Shown here piece by piece: positions 7,878-15,670 of a DNA stretch of 35,944 nt. The position numbers and the translations under genes were made by a program. Position 1 is the first letter of the stretch. Every line of letters begins with the position of its first letter. The notes beneath the pieces were generated by a model, which made no database searches, was not told the DNA's origin, and saw only the letters and a list, made by a program, of their open reading frames with translations. Source of the stretch: an uncultured Eubacteriales bacterium (GTDB lineage: Bacteria > Bacillota > Clostridia > Christensenellales > CAG-138); assembly GCA_902768795.1 (NCBI GenBank), contig CACXMS010000019.1, positions 1 to 35,944 of the forward strand. The letters are read 5' to 3'.

Positions 7878-9233
7878 TTATACATCAGCATATTCACGCG
7901 CGATTTCCTTAAACACACGGCCGCGCTGTTCATAATTGTCGAACATATCCCAGCTCGCGCAGGCAGGGGAGAGCAGAACCGCGTCGCCGCTTTCCGCGAG
8001 ATCTCTTGCAAGGTCCATGGCGGCGCCGAACGAATCCGCGGTGCGGCACAGATCCGCATAGCCGAACTTTTTCGCGGTGTCGAGAATCTGCTGCTGCGTA
8101 TCGCCGATGACGACGCACGCCTTCACGATCGGCGTGAACGCTTCGAACAGCTCGTCAAACGAAATGTGCTTGTCATAGCCGCCGAGGATCAGAACGGTCG
8201 GCTTTTTCATCGATTCGATCGCGCGGACCGTCGAAGCCGGGTTCGTTCCCTTGGAATCGTTGATGTAGTCGACGCCGCGGCGCGTGCAGACGTACTCGAT
8301 GCGGTGCTCCACGCCCGCAAAGGTCTTGAGAACGCGCACGATCGTTTCCGGCGCAATCCCCTGGGAAAGCCCGAGCAGCGCGCAGAGCATGGCGTTTTCG
8401 AGATTGTGCGCGCCCGGGATCCGGATCTCGTTCGCGTCCATCAGCGTATGCTCTTCGCCGTTGATGCGATAGACGAGCGTCGTTCCGCGAAGAAACATGC
8501 CCTCCTGGACTTCGGTCTTGCGCGAGAAATACAGCACCTTGGCCGGCGTGAGATCCGCAAAGCCGCGGACGATCGGATCGTCATAATTGAGGACGGCATA
8601 ATCGTCGGCGGTTTGGTTGTCGAGAATCTTCGCCTTTGCCGCAATGTAGTTCTCCATCGTGCCGAAATGATCGAGATGATCGGGCGTGATATTGCAGACG
8701 CCCGCGGCGATCGCGTGGAAGCGGCTGTTGCCTTCGAGCTGCAGCGCCGCAGTCTCCGCGACGACGACGTCGCCCGGCTTCGTTTCGAGCGCATGCGCCG
8801 AGATGGCGACGCCGATATTGCCGAGCACATAGGTCGTGCGGCCGGCCGCTTTGAACAGTTCGCCGGTCAGCGCCGTGCAGGTCGTTTTTCCGTTCGTTCC
8901 CGTGATGCAGACGAAGTCGGCTTTCGAATAGCGGTAGCCGAGCTCGATCTCGGAAATGACCTCAATCCCGCGCCGCTTTGCTTCCACGATGAACGCGCGC
9001 GTCATCGGAATGATCGGACTCGGGACGAGCAGATCGACGCCGTCGAGCAGATCCATCGGATTGGCGCCGAGCTTCACCTCATACGCAATGCCGGAAAGCT
9101 GATCGAAAAGCCCCTTGATTTCGGGCTTCATATCGTTGATGATGATGCGGTAATTGTCCTGATACAGCAGGCGTGCCGCGGCGATGCCGCTCTTTGCCAT
9201 ACCGACGATCAGTGCCGTTTTTTGCCGTTCCAT
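7878..9233 (-). CDS. murD: UDP-N-acetylmuramoyl-L-alanine--D-glutamate ligase MurD
   Basis: Adds D-Glu to UDP-MurNAc-L-Ala with ATP in the cytoplasm. The 451-residue protein has the N-terminal UDP-binding domain ('IVGMAKSGIAAARLL'), the ATP P-loop 'GTNGKTTCT', the 'NITPDHLDHFGTMENY' block with the nearby carbamylated-Lys candidate 'AAKAK', 'NDSKGTNPAST', and the C-terminal 'SPACASWDMFDNYEQRG' signature of MurD. One oddity is that the family's E(L/V)SSFQLE segment reads ETAALQLEG, keeping the Glu but changing SSF to AAL. GGAGG precedes the ATG. It follows mraY by 9 bp. Confidence 0.92.
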   Translation of the reverse strand: MERQKTALIVGMAKSGIAAARLLYQDNYRIIINDMKPEIKGLFDQLSGIAYEVKLGANPMDLLDGVDLLVPSPIIPMTRAFIVEAKRRGIEVISEIELGYRYSKADFVCITGTNGKTTCTALTGELFKAAGRTTYVLGNIGVAISAHALETKPGDVVVAETAALQLEGNSRFHAIAAGVCNITPDHLDHFGTMENYIAAKAKILDNQTADDYAVLNYDDPIVRGFADLTPAKVLYFSRKTEVQEGMFLRGTTLVYRINGEEHTLMDANEIRIPGAHNLENAMLCALLGLSQGIAPETIVRVLKTFAGVEHRIEYVCTRRGVDYINDSKGTNPASTVRAIESMKKPTVLILGGYDKHISFDELFEAFTPIVKACVVIGDTQQQILDTAKKFGYADLCRTADSFGAAMDLARDLAESGDAVLLSPACASWDMFDNYEQRGRVFKEIAREYADV

Positions 9234-9242
9234 AATGCCTCC

Positions 9243-10238
9243 TTATTTGAAAAACCAATAGAGTAACAGCGCAGCAGCGCTGAAAACGCACGTAATGATC
9301 CCGTACATCGAAACGATGCGCGGGGCAGCGACGCCGCTCCGGAGAAAATGCTGATGCAGCGGGGCCTCCTTCAGAAGCGTGTTGTCGGCCCGCAGCGAGA
9401 TCGCCTGCAGAATAACCGAAATCGCGCTTGCCCAGAAACAGATGCCCATCAGCGGAAGCAACGGCGCCGTTCCGGAAAGCAGCGACGTTGCGGCGATCGC
9501 ACCGCCGAGCGCAAAGGTTCCCGTTCTGCCGGGTTTCAGCCGCGCGGGAAACGCGCCCTGCACAAGAAACCCGATGCATCCTCCGGCAACGGCCGTTGAA
9601 AAGACCGAAAGCGCGGAAAGACTCAGCAGCCGGTCCGGCGAAGCGGAGGGCGCCGCGCAGACGACCGCTATGCACAGGAGCGCGCCCATGAACAGACTGT
9701 AGACGCCGGTCACGGTCGGCGCAAGCCCGTCCAGCCCGTCCGTGAGATGCACGGCGTTCACCGTTGCGAGGATTACCGCCGCCGCAAACGGGATGTAGAA
9801 CGGACCGATATCAAGCCGGTCGAGCCAGAGCGTTCCGCCGACGCCGGGAGCACGGTAGAGCAAAATCGAAATGCCGAGCGCAAGAATGCCTTCCGCGATG
9901 AGCCGTTGCCACGGAAGGAGCCCGGCGGACGTCCGGCGAAGAACCCCGATAAAATCATCCGCGAAACCGAGCAGTCCGAACAGCCCCGCCGCCAGCAGCG
10001 CGATCAGGATCAGCGCATAGCTGTCCCGGCCCCAGAAGAGCGACGCGGCGATCACAGCGGCTAAAATGACGATTCCGCCCATCGACGGGACGCTTTTTTC
10101 GGCACGGGCGGCTTTTCCGCTGCCTGCGCCGAAGTACACGGACCGGAGCACCGGCACGGCGGCGACGCCGAGCAGCGCGGCTGCGGCAAACGCCGTCAGA
10201 AACGACAGGAGCGAGCGGGAAAGAACGGCATACATCAT
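9243..10238 (-). CDS. mraY: MraY-like phospho-N-acetylmuramoyl-pentapeptide transferase, active site altered
   Basis: A 331-residue polytopic membrane protein (about ten helices) of the polyprenyl-phosphate sugar-1-phosphate transferase family, in mraY's canonical place. MraY links UDP-MurNAc-pentapeptide to undecaprenyl phosphate, giving lipid I. Preserved: 'SVPSMGGIVIL', the DD pair (D94, D95) in 'GFADDFIG', 'LTDGLDG' (165-171), and 'ALGGAI'. Changed: the Asn of NLTDGLDG is His164, the Mg-binding Asp of GDxGS is Arg238 ('PGRTGT'), and HHH reads HQH (295-297). All three were confirmed at codon level. It overlaps murE by ATGA. Activity cannot be assumed: it may be a divergent enzyme, an altered paralogue or an inactive form. 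Confidence 0.82.
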   Translation of the reverse strand: MMYAVLSRSLLSFLTAFAAAALLGVAAVPVLRSVYFGAGSGKAARAEKSVPSMGGIVILAAVIAASLFWGRDSYALILIALLAAGLFGLLGFADDFIGVLRRTSAGLLPWQRLIAEGILALGISILLYRAPGVGGTLWLDRLDIGPFYIPFAAAVILATVNAVHLTDGLDGLAPTVTGVYSLFMGALLCIAVVCAAPSASPDRLLSLSALSVFSTAVAGGCIGFLVQGAFPARLKPGRTGTFALGGAIAATSLLSGTAPLLPLMGICFWASAISVILQAISLRADNTLLKEAPLHQHFLRSGVAAPRIVSMYGIITCVFSAAALLLYWFFK

Positions 10239-11692
10239 GGACGCTTTCGCAGAAGTTCTTCTACGACCTCTTTGTCGTCAAAGTGATGTTTCACGCCGTT
10301 GATCTCCTGGTAATTCTCGTGCCCTTTGCCTGCGATGACAAGGATGTCGTGCGGTTGGAGCATATCGAGCGCGTAGGCGATCGCTTCGCGCCGGTTCTCG
10401 ATCGAAACGTAGGGCGTTCCGCTTTTTTTTACGCCTTCCTCGATCGAGCGGATGATCGCTTCCGGACGTTCAGAGCGCGGGTTGTCGCTTGTCACGATGA
10501 CGAAGTCCGAATGCCGGCCGCCGATTTCTCCCATCAACGGCCTCTTGGCACGGTCGCGGTCGCCGCCGCAGCCGAACAGCGCGATCACGCGCGCCGTTGA
10601 GAACGCATGCACCGTCGTCAGAACGTTTTCCAGCGCGTCCGGCGTATGCGCGTAGTCGACGTAAACCGAAAAACCGCGGTCGCCGGTATTCACGGACTGC
10701 AGCCGCCCCGCCACGCCAGAGAGCGCTTCGAGACCGGCCGTGATCTCCTTCAGTTCGAATCCCGCCTGCTGCATCATCGCCGCCGCGCCCATCGCGTTGT
10801 AGATCGAGAACAGACCGGAAATGTGGAGCTGGATCTGGGTCGTTTCACCTTTCGGCGTGCGGAGCGTAAACCGGACGCCCGAGGTGCGGATATCGATATT
10901 CGAGGCGTTGTAGCTCGCGGGCGTATGGATGCCGGTCGTGTAGATCGGGCAGTCGAGATCCTCCATGATGCGCTCGGCATGCGGGTCGTCATGGTTGATG
11001 ATCGCAATGTCGCACTGCGAGAACAAGCGCTTTTTCGCGTTCAGGTAGTTTTCAAACGTTTTGTGGTAATCGAGATGGTCCTGCGTGAGGTTTGTGAACA
11101 GCGCGACGCGGTAGGGGATGCCGTAAACGCGATCCTGCGAAAGCGCATGGCTGGAAACCTCCATCACGCAAAGATCCACATTTTCATCCGCCATACGGCG
11201 CAGAAGCGCGAAAAGATCCGCCGATTCGGGCGTCGTGCGTCCGGTTTCGATGACCTCGTCGCCGATCATGTTCTGGATCGTGCCGATGAGGCCGACCTTC
11301 TTGCCGGCGTGTTCCGCGATCGACTTGACCATATAGGTCGTGCTCGTCTTGCCGTTCGTGCCGGTCACGCCGAGCATCAGCATCTGCCGCTCCGGATGTC
11401 CGTACACGCAGGCCGCCGCCAGGGCCATGGCCTTGCGCCCGTCCCGAACGATCAGCTGCGGCAGGTCGATCGGAAGAGCGCGTTCCACAATCAGCGCGGC
11501 TGCGCCCTTGTCCGCGGCTTGTGCCGCAAAGGTGTGTCCGTCGGAAATAAGCCCGACAAGACAGCAAAACAAACAGCCCTCCGTTACCTTTCGCGAATCG
11601 TACGTAACGGAAGAGATTTCAACGTCCCCACCGGTGTATGCAACGCCAAGTTCCTGAGCAATCACCGATAATTTCATGCCCCGATCTGCCAT
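10235..11692 (-). CDS. murE: UDP-MurNAc-tripeptide synthetase MurE (meso-DAP type)
   Basis: Adds the third stem-peptide residue to UDP-MurNAc-L-Ala-D-Glu with ATP. It has the N-terminal UDP domain ('SSVTYDSRKV'), the P-loop 'GVTGTNGKTST', 'MEVSSHALSQDRV', 'TNLTQDHLDYHKT', and the C-terminal 'SDNPRSERP'. The DNPR motif is the known marker for meso-diaminopimelate rather than lysine, so this organism probably makes an mDAP wall. Length is about 485 residues from ATG 11692, which follows AGGGAAAGG; ATG 11677 (480 residues, MKLSVIAQ) is the alternative. A longer in-frame extension to 11824 runs into the PBP gene and is rejected. It couples to mraY by a 4-bp overlap. Confidence 0.93.
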   Translation of the reverse strand: MADRGMKLSVIAQELGVAYTGGDVEISSVTYDSRKVTEGCLFCCLVGLISDGHTFAAQAADKGAAALIVERALPIDLPQLIVRDGRKAMALAAACVYGHPERQMLMLGVTGTNGKTSTTYMVKSIAEHAGKKVGLIGTIQNMIGDEVIETGRTTPESADLFALLRRMADENVDLCVMEVSSHALSQDRVYGIPYRVALFTNLTQDHLDYHKTFENYLNAKKRLFSQCDIAIINHDDPHAERIMEDLDCPIYTTGIHTPASYNASNIDIRTSGVRFTLRTPKGETTQIQLHISGLFSIYNAMGAAAMMQQAGFELKEITAGLEALSGVAGRLQSVNTGDRGFSVYVDYAHTPDALENVLTTVHAFSTARVIALFGCGGDRDRAKRPLMGEIGGRHSDFVIVTSDNPRSERPEAIIRSIEEGVKKSGTPYVSIENRREAIAYALDMLQPHDILVIAGKGHENYQEINGVKHHFDDKEVVEELLRKRP

Positions 11693-11711
11693 CCTTTCCC
11701 TGCTGACCGCA

Positions 11712-13955
11712 TTATTCTTTGACTGCAAACGTGATGAATACGACCGTGCCGCGCGGAACCTTCTGTCCGGCGGGATACGATTGCGAAACGGCGTAGCCGA
11801 CGCATGCTTCCGGGTCGTAATCAATCACGAGACCTGCCGCCTCGAGCCGATCGCGCGCCATAATGCGATCCTCAAGGCCCTTGTTCACAACGTCCGGCAC
11901 GACAACGTACTCGGTTTCCTCGACCGTTTCGCTGTTGAAGAACGAATAGCCGTTGGAGTACAGGACGACATTGCTGCCGCGCACGACCGTCACATTGCTG
12001 CGCGGCGCCTGCGCGGTCACGAGCGAGTTTTCTTCCGATTCCAGATATGTTGCGGTGAGGCCGGCGTCCTTCAGCGCGCGCACGGCTTCTCCGACGGTCA
12101 TATTGACGACATTCGGAACGGTTGCGGACCGGTTGCTCTTATCGGGCGTAACGCCCATCATCGAAAGCGACGAGGCCAGGACCTGCTGTACAAAAGGCGC
12201 CGCGACCGTGCTGCCGTAGACCGACGGAACCTTCGGTTCGTCGACAACGATGAGACAGACAAACTGCGGATCGTTGACCGGCGCAAACCCGATGAACGAG
12301 GCGATCAGCCGGGACGAAGAAACGGAGCCGTCCTCTTCGTATTTCTGCGAGGTGCCGGTTTTGCCGCCGACCGAATAGCCGTAGACCTGCGCGTTTTTGC
12401 CGCTGCCGTTTTCCACGACGTTCTGCAGCATGGTCCGCACAAGCCCCGACGTTGTCGGGGAAATGACGCGCCGCACCACCGTGCGCCCGTTTTGCAGCAC
12501 CACGTTCCCGTTCGAGTCCGTGATTTCGGAAACGATGTACGGCTTCAGAAGCTCGCCGCCGTTGATCGCCGCGGTAAACGCCATCGCGAGCTGCATGCCC
12601 GTGCAGGAGATGCTCTGCCCGAATCCGATGCGGGCAAGATCGGCGTCGCGGATGTATTTTTTGTGCGTGACCGTGCCGCTGGTTTCGCCCATGATGCCGC
12701 TTCCGGTCGTATCGTTGAATCCGAACGCGTAAATGTAGTCATAGAACGTATCGAGTCCCATGCGGAGCGCCATCGACATGAACGCCGGGTTGCAGCTGTT
12801 CGCGACGGCTTCGGTCAGCGTTTCGGTGCCGTGCCCGCCGGATTTCCAGCACTTGATCTTTTCCCCTTTCACGAGCAGACTGCCGGTGCATTTGAACATC
12901 GTGTTGGGATTGACCGCGCCGGTTTCAAGCGCCGCCGAGAGCGTGACGACCTTGAAGGTTGATCCCGGCTCGTATGTATCGGTCACGATCCGGTTTTTCG
13001 AAAGCTCGAGCAGCACCTTTGCGTCGGAACGCGGCGGGTTCGAGGAATCGAACGTGGGATAGGAGCCGACGGCATAAATCTCGCCGGTCTGCGGGCTCAG
13101 AAGAATGCCGTACGCGTTGTTTGCGTTGTTGACCGTGCAGGCCTCCTGCAGCGCGTTTTCGAGGATCGCCTGCAGTCCGGTGTTCGTCGTCAGCGTCACA
13201 TCGCCGCCGGCGATCGGCAGGATGTATTCCTCCTCGCCGCCGGGGACGGGGTTGTTGTCGCGGTCGGTATCGGTTTTCATGTAGCCGTCCGTACCGGAAA
13301 GATAGCTGTTATAGGTCAGTTCAACGCCGGTCTGCCCGTCGCCGTCGACGTTCGTAAAGCCGAGCAGCTGTCCGTAGTATCCGCTTTCGGGGTAGTCGCG
13401 CTTCACGTCGGCATAATAGCTCACGCCGGTGCCGAGCTGCATGGCGTTGAGCTGGGAAATGACTTCCTTATCGACCTGGTCCTTGATCTTGACCTGCGAC
13501 AGCAGCTCATAGGTCGGCGTTTCATTGTTCTGCGTGCCGCGCTTGATGCGCGTTTTGCTCATCTTGGCCAGCACGGTATCGTAGTCCATTTCAAGATAGG
13601 TCGAGAGAACGTTTGCGATACGCTCGCGGTCGTCCACCTGGATGTTCTGCGGGTTCACGCAGACCTGATACGTTGTATAGGACGAGGCAAGCACCGTTCC
13701 GTCCCGGTCGGTGATCTTGCCGCGGTCGGCCTTCAGATACGTTGTGCGCGACCATTGCCGCATCGCCTTTTCCGTCCACGTCTTGCCGTTGATGATCGAA
13801 ACGGAGAACAGCTGAACGATCAGCGCAAAAAAAGCGAGCATCGCCGCGGCGAGCGCAAACAGCAGCTTGGCTCGGGACGCGGGGATACGCGGTTTGATTC
13901 GGTTTTTGCGAAGGAAGCGCGAGCGGCTTCGCAGCGCTGAACTTTTTTGTGCCAT
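11712..13955 (-). CDS. Class B penicillin-binding protein with two PASTA domains (FtsI/SpoVD type)
   Basis: A 747-residue septal or spore-cortex transpeptidase that cross-links peptidoglycan outside the membrane. It has one N-terminal membrane helix (about 31-55) and a dimerisation domain containing 'DRGKITDRDGTVLA'. The transpeptidase has STFK (Ser332), SCN (387-389) and KTGT (532-535). Two PASTA domains follow, at about 611-668 and 684-745. B. subtilis has two paralogues here, pbpB and spoVD; only one is present, so it may serve vegetative division. ATG 13955 follows GCAGG, 14 bp after ftsL. The extension to 14027 is rejected because it overlaps ftsL. Confidence 0.92.
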   Translation of the reverse strand: MAQKSSALRSRSRFLRKNRIKPRIPASRAKLLFALAAAMLAFFALIVQLFSVSIINGKTWTEKAMRQWSRTTYLKADRGKITDRDGTVLASSYTTYQVCVNPQNIQVDDRERIANVLSTYLEMDYDTVLAKMSKTRIKRGTQNNETPTYELLSQVKIKDQVDKEVISQLNAMQLGTGVSYYADVKRDYPESGYYGQLLGFTNVDGDGQTGVELTYNSYLSGTDGYMKTDTDRDNNPVPGGEEEYILPIAGGDVTLTTNTGLQAILENALQEACTVNNANNAYGILLSPQTGEIYAVGSYPTFDSSNPPRSDAKVLLELSKNRIVTDTYEPGSTFKVVTLSAALETGAVNPNTMFKCTGSLLVKGEKIKCWKSGGHGTETLTEAVANSCNPAFMSMALRMGLDTFYDYIYAFGFNDTTGSGIMGETSGTVTHKKYIRDADLARIGFGQSISCTGMQLAMAFTAAINGGELLKPYIVSEITDSNGNVVLQNGRTVVRRVISPTTSGLVRTMLQNVVENGSGKNAQVYGYSVGGKTGTSQKYEEDGSVSSSRLIASFIGFAPVNDPQFVCLIVVDEPKVPSVYGSTVAAPFVQQVLASSLSMMGVTPDKSNRSATVPNVVNMTVGEAVRALKDAGLTATYLESEENSLVTAQAPRSNVTVVRGSNVVLYSNGYSFFNSETVEETEYVVVPDVVNKGLEDRIMARDRLEAAGLVIDYDPEACVGYAVSQSYPAGQKVPRGTVVFITFAVKE

Positions 13956-13969
13956 TCGGTTACCTGCCG

Positions 13970-14404
13970 TCACGGGGTGTCGGAAACGTCCGGCTCCCAG
14001 ATCTGCTGCATGCCGAGGTCCAGGCATGCGTCGTTGATCGAAGAATAATCGTTCATCGAACTCTGTGTCTTTTTAACCTGCGAGATCTGCTGCTCGTAGG
14101 TTTCGATATCCGATTGGACGGAAGCGATGTCCGTCGTGATCTGCGCGTATTCCGCTGCGCCGAACAGGGAGATCAGAGCGGTCAAGGCGATCAGAAACAC
14201 CGCGATCAGAATCATGATCTTGGAAAAATCGGAAAACCGGATCCCGCCGCGCGGGATCGGCAGCGCGACGTCGTCGGTCTCGTTGTGCAGCCGCACGGGG
14301 ACCGGGGTGTTGTCGCCGTTCTGTCCGCGTTCCGTCGGATCGTACATCCGCATCTCGGGCGCGCGCGTTTTTTTGCGTCCGCCGTCTTCAAAGCGAATCT
14401 CCAT
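13970..14404 (-). CDS. ftsL: FtsL-like septum formation protein
   Basis: A small bitopic protein of 144 residues with a cytoplasmic N-terminus (about 60 residues), one membrane helix (about 62-82), then a coiled-coil segment (about 84-116, 'ITTDIASVQSDIETYEQQIS') and a short C-terminus. This topology and its position between rsmH and the class B PBP identify it as FtsL, which with DivIC and FtsQ activates septal synthesis. Sequence similarity in this family is low, so the call rests on topology and synteny. AAGGAG precedes the start. Confidence 0.78.
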   Translation of the reverse strand: MEIRFEDGGRKKTRAPEMRMYDPTERGQNGDNTPVPVRLHNETDDVALPIPRGGIRFSDFSKIMILIAVFLIALTALISLFGAAEYAQITTDIASVQSDIETYEQQISQVKKTQSSMNDYSSINDACLDLGMQQIWEPDVSDTP

Positions 14405-14463
14405 TGCAGCCGCTCCTTTCTCTCAAAATCCGGTTCTGAAAAACCGTATGCCCGTTGTGTTCG

Positions 14464-15411
14464 TTATATGCGTTCGATCGCCCGCAGTTTTGCCGGCGTC
14501 GAGCGCGGGTTTGCCGCCTGCTCCGCCTCGTCCGCAACGATCGGATGACGGGTCAGGATCCGTGCCGTGGGACGTTTGCCGCAGATGCAGACCGGCGCGC
14601 TCTTCGGACAGGTGCAGGGGTTCTCAAACGTGCGGAACACGTTCTTCACGATGCGGTCCTCGAGCGAATGAAACGTCAGGATTGCAAGCCGCCCGCCGGG
14701 GTTCAACAGGTCGTGCGCGCTTTGGATCGCGTCGGAAAGCCCGTCAAGCTCGCCGTTGACCGCAATGCGGATCGCCTGAAAAACGCGCCGTGCCGGGTGC
14801 TGCGGTTCGTTGCGGAATTTTGCGGGGATCGCGCTTTTTACAAGCTCCGCAAGCTCCGTCGTCGTTTCGATCGGACGCTTTTCCCGCTCCGAAACGATTC
14901 GTTCCGCGATGCGGTCCGAAAACCGTTCCTCGCCGTATTCGAAAAAGATCCGGCGAAGCTCCGCTTTCGGCCATTCATTCACGACGCTGCGGGCGGAAAG
15001 CGATGCGGTCCGGTCCATTCGCATGTCGAGCGGGGCTTCCCGTTTATAGGAAAAACCGCGTCCGGCGGCGTCGAGCTGGTGCGAGGAAACGCCGAGATCC
15101 AGCAGGATCCCGTCCGCGTGCGTCACGCCGCGTTCGGCCAGCAGCCGCTTCATGTCGAAAAAGTTGCCTTTGATCGGCGTGAAACGGTCCGAAAAACGCA
15201 CAAGGCGGGCGGAGGATTCCAAAAGGGCTTCGTCGTCCCGGTCGATTCCGTAAAGCCGGCCGTTTTCGGGAAGCCGTGAAAGCACCGCCTCGGCGTGACC
15301 GCCGCCGCCGAGCGTTCCGTCGACAAAAATGCCGCCGCGCTCCGGCTCCAGAAGCCGAAGCACTTCGTCCACAAGAATCGGGACATGGTAAACGGCGCCG
15401 GTTTCCGCCAT
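14464..15411 (-). CDS. rsmH: 16S rRNA (cytosine(1402)-N4)-methyltransferase RsmH
   Basis: Methylates N4 of C1402 in 16S rRNA using S-adenosylmethionine, tuning decoding at the P site. At 315 residues it is normal length, with 'VPILVDEVLRLL' at the start, the SAM loop 'FVDGTLGGGGHAEA' (about 29-42), 'GIDRDDEAL', 'GILLDLGVSSHQLD', 'RRVFQAIRIAVNGEL' and 'LTFHSLEDRIVKN'. GGAAGG precedes the ATG. It is the first gene of the dcw operon. The usual upstream mraZ is missing; a LysR gene diverges instead. Confidence 0.95.
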   Translation of the reverse strand: MAETGAVYHVPILVDEVLRLLEPERGGIFVDGTLGGGGHAEAVLSRLPENGRLYGIDRDDEALLESSARLVRFSDRFTPIKGNFFDMKRLLAERGVTHADGILLDLGVSSHQLDAAGRGFSYKREAPLDMRMDRTASLSARSVVNEWPKAELRRIFFEYGEERFSDRIAERIVSEREKRPIETTTELAELVKSAIPAKFRNEPQHPARRVFQAIRIAVNGELDGLSDAIQSAHDLLNPGGRLAILTFHSLEDRIVKNVFRTFENPCTCPKSAPVCICGKRPTARILTRHPIVADEAEQAANPRSTPAKLRAIERI

Positions 15412-15486
15412 GAGAACGCTTCCTTCCTTTCCGTACGCATAACTTTAATACACATGGGCGCATTTACCCACATTCTTACGTATCGC

Positions 15487-15515
15487 ATTATACACCCAAT
15501 TCACCGCGTTGTCAT
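15487..15515 (-). promoter_or_regulatory. Sigma-A promoter of the dcw operon
   Basis: Read on the minus strand: ATGACA, a 17-bp spacer and a perfect TATAAT (plus positions 15510-15515 and 15487-15492). It is 76 bp upstream of rsmH. The 5' leader contains an imperfect palindrome TGGG-N8-CCCA at 15455-15470. Confidence 0.8.
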
Positions 15516-15550
15516 CATGGAATTGCGAACGGAATGAAACTTTTCCATGA
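15515..15550. repeat. Perfect 8-bp inverted repeat between divergent promoters
   Basis: TCATGGAA (15515-15522) and TTCCATGA (15543-15550) are exact reverse complements, 20 bp apart. The left arm touches the -35 box of the dcw promoter. The centre lies between the rsmH and LysR promoters, so it could be a regulator's operator. There is no T-run, so it is not a terminator. Confidence 0.45.
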
Positions 15551-15617
15551 ATTTGACTTTTGCGGCGCATCAAATGGCATCTTTTCGGAAAATCAAACGA
15601 AAAAAAGGGCTTACCGC

Positions 15618-15646
15618 TTGCATGACCTATCAAAATCCGTTATAAT
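15618..15646 (+). promoter_or_regulatory. Sigma-A promoter of the LysR-cyclophilin operon
   Basis: TTGCAT (15618-15623), a 17-bp spacer and a perfect TATAAT (15641-15646) lie 24 bp upstream of the LysR start. Confidence 0.78.
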
Positions 15647-15670
15647 ACAATGCATCGGTTGAGGGCGTCC

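Noticed and set aside
7782..9266. Plus-strand open frame of about 494 codons
   Set aside because: Antisense to murD, which has complete family motifs and a strong ribosome site.
11678..11824. Longer N-terminus for MurE
   Set aside because: It would overlap the PBP coding region, adds a sequence without similarity, and a good start lies at 11692 or 11677.
10607..12962. Plus-strand open frames opposite murE and the PBP gene
   Set aside because: No family similarity, and both genes on the minus strand are unmistakable.
15455..15470. TGGG-N8-CCCA near the dcw leader, considered as an MraZ binding site
   Set aside because: MraZ sites are direct TGGG repeats at even spacing. This is a single inverted pair, and no mraZ gene is next to rsmH.
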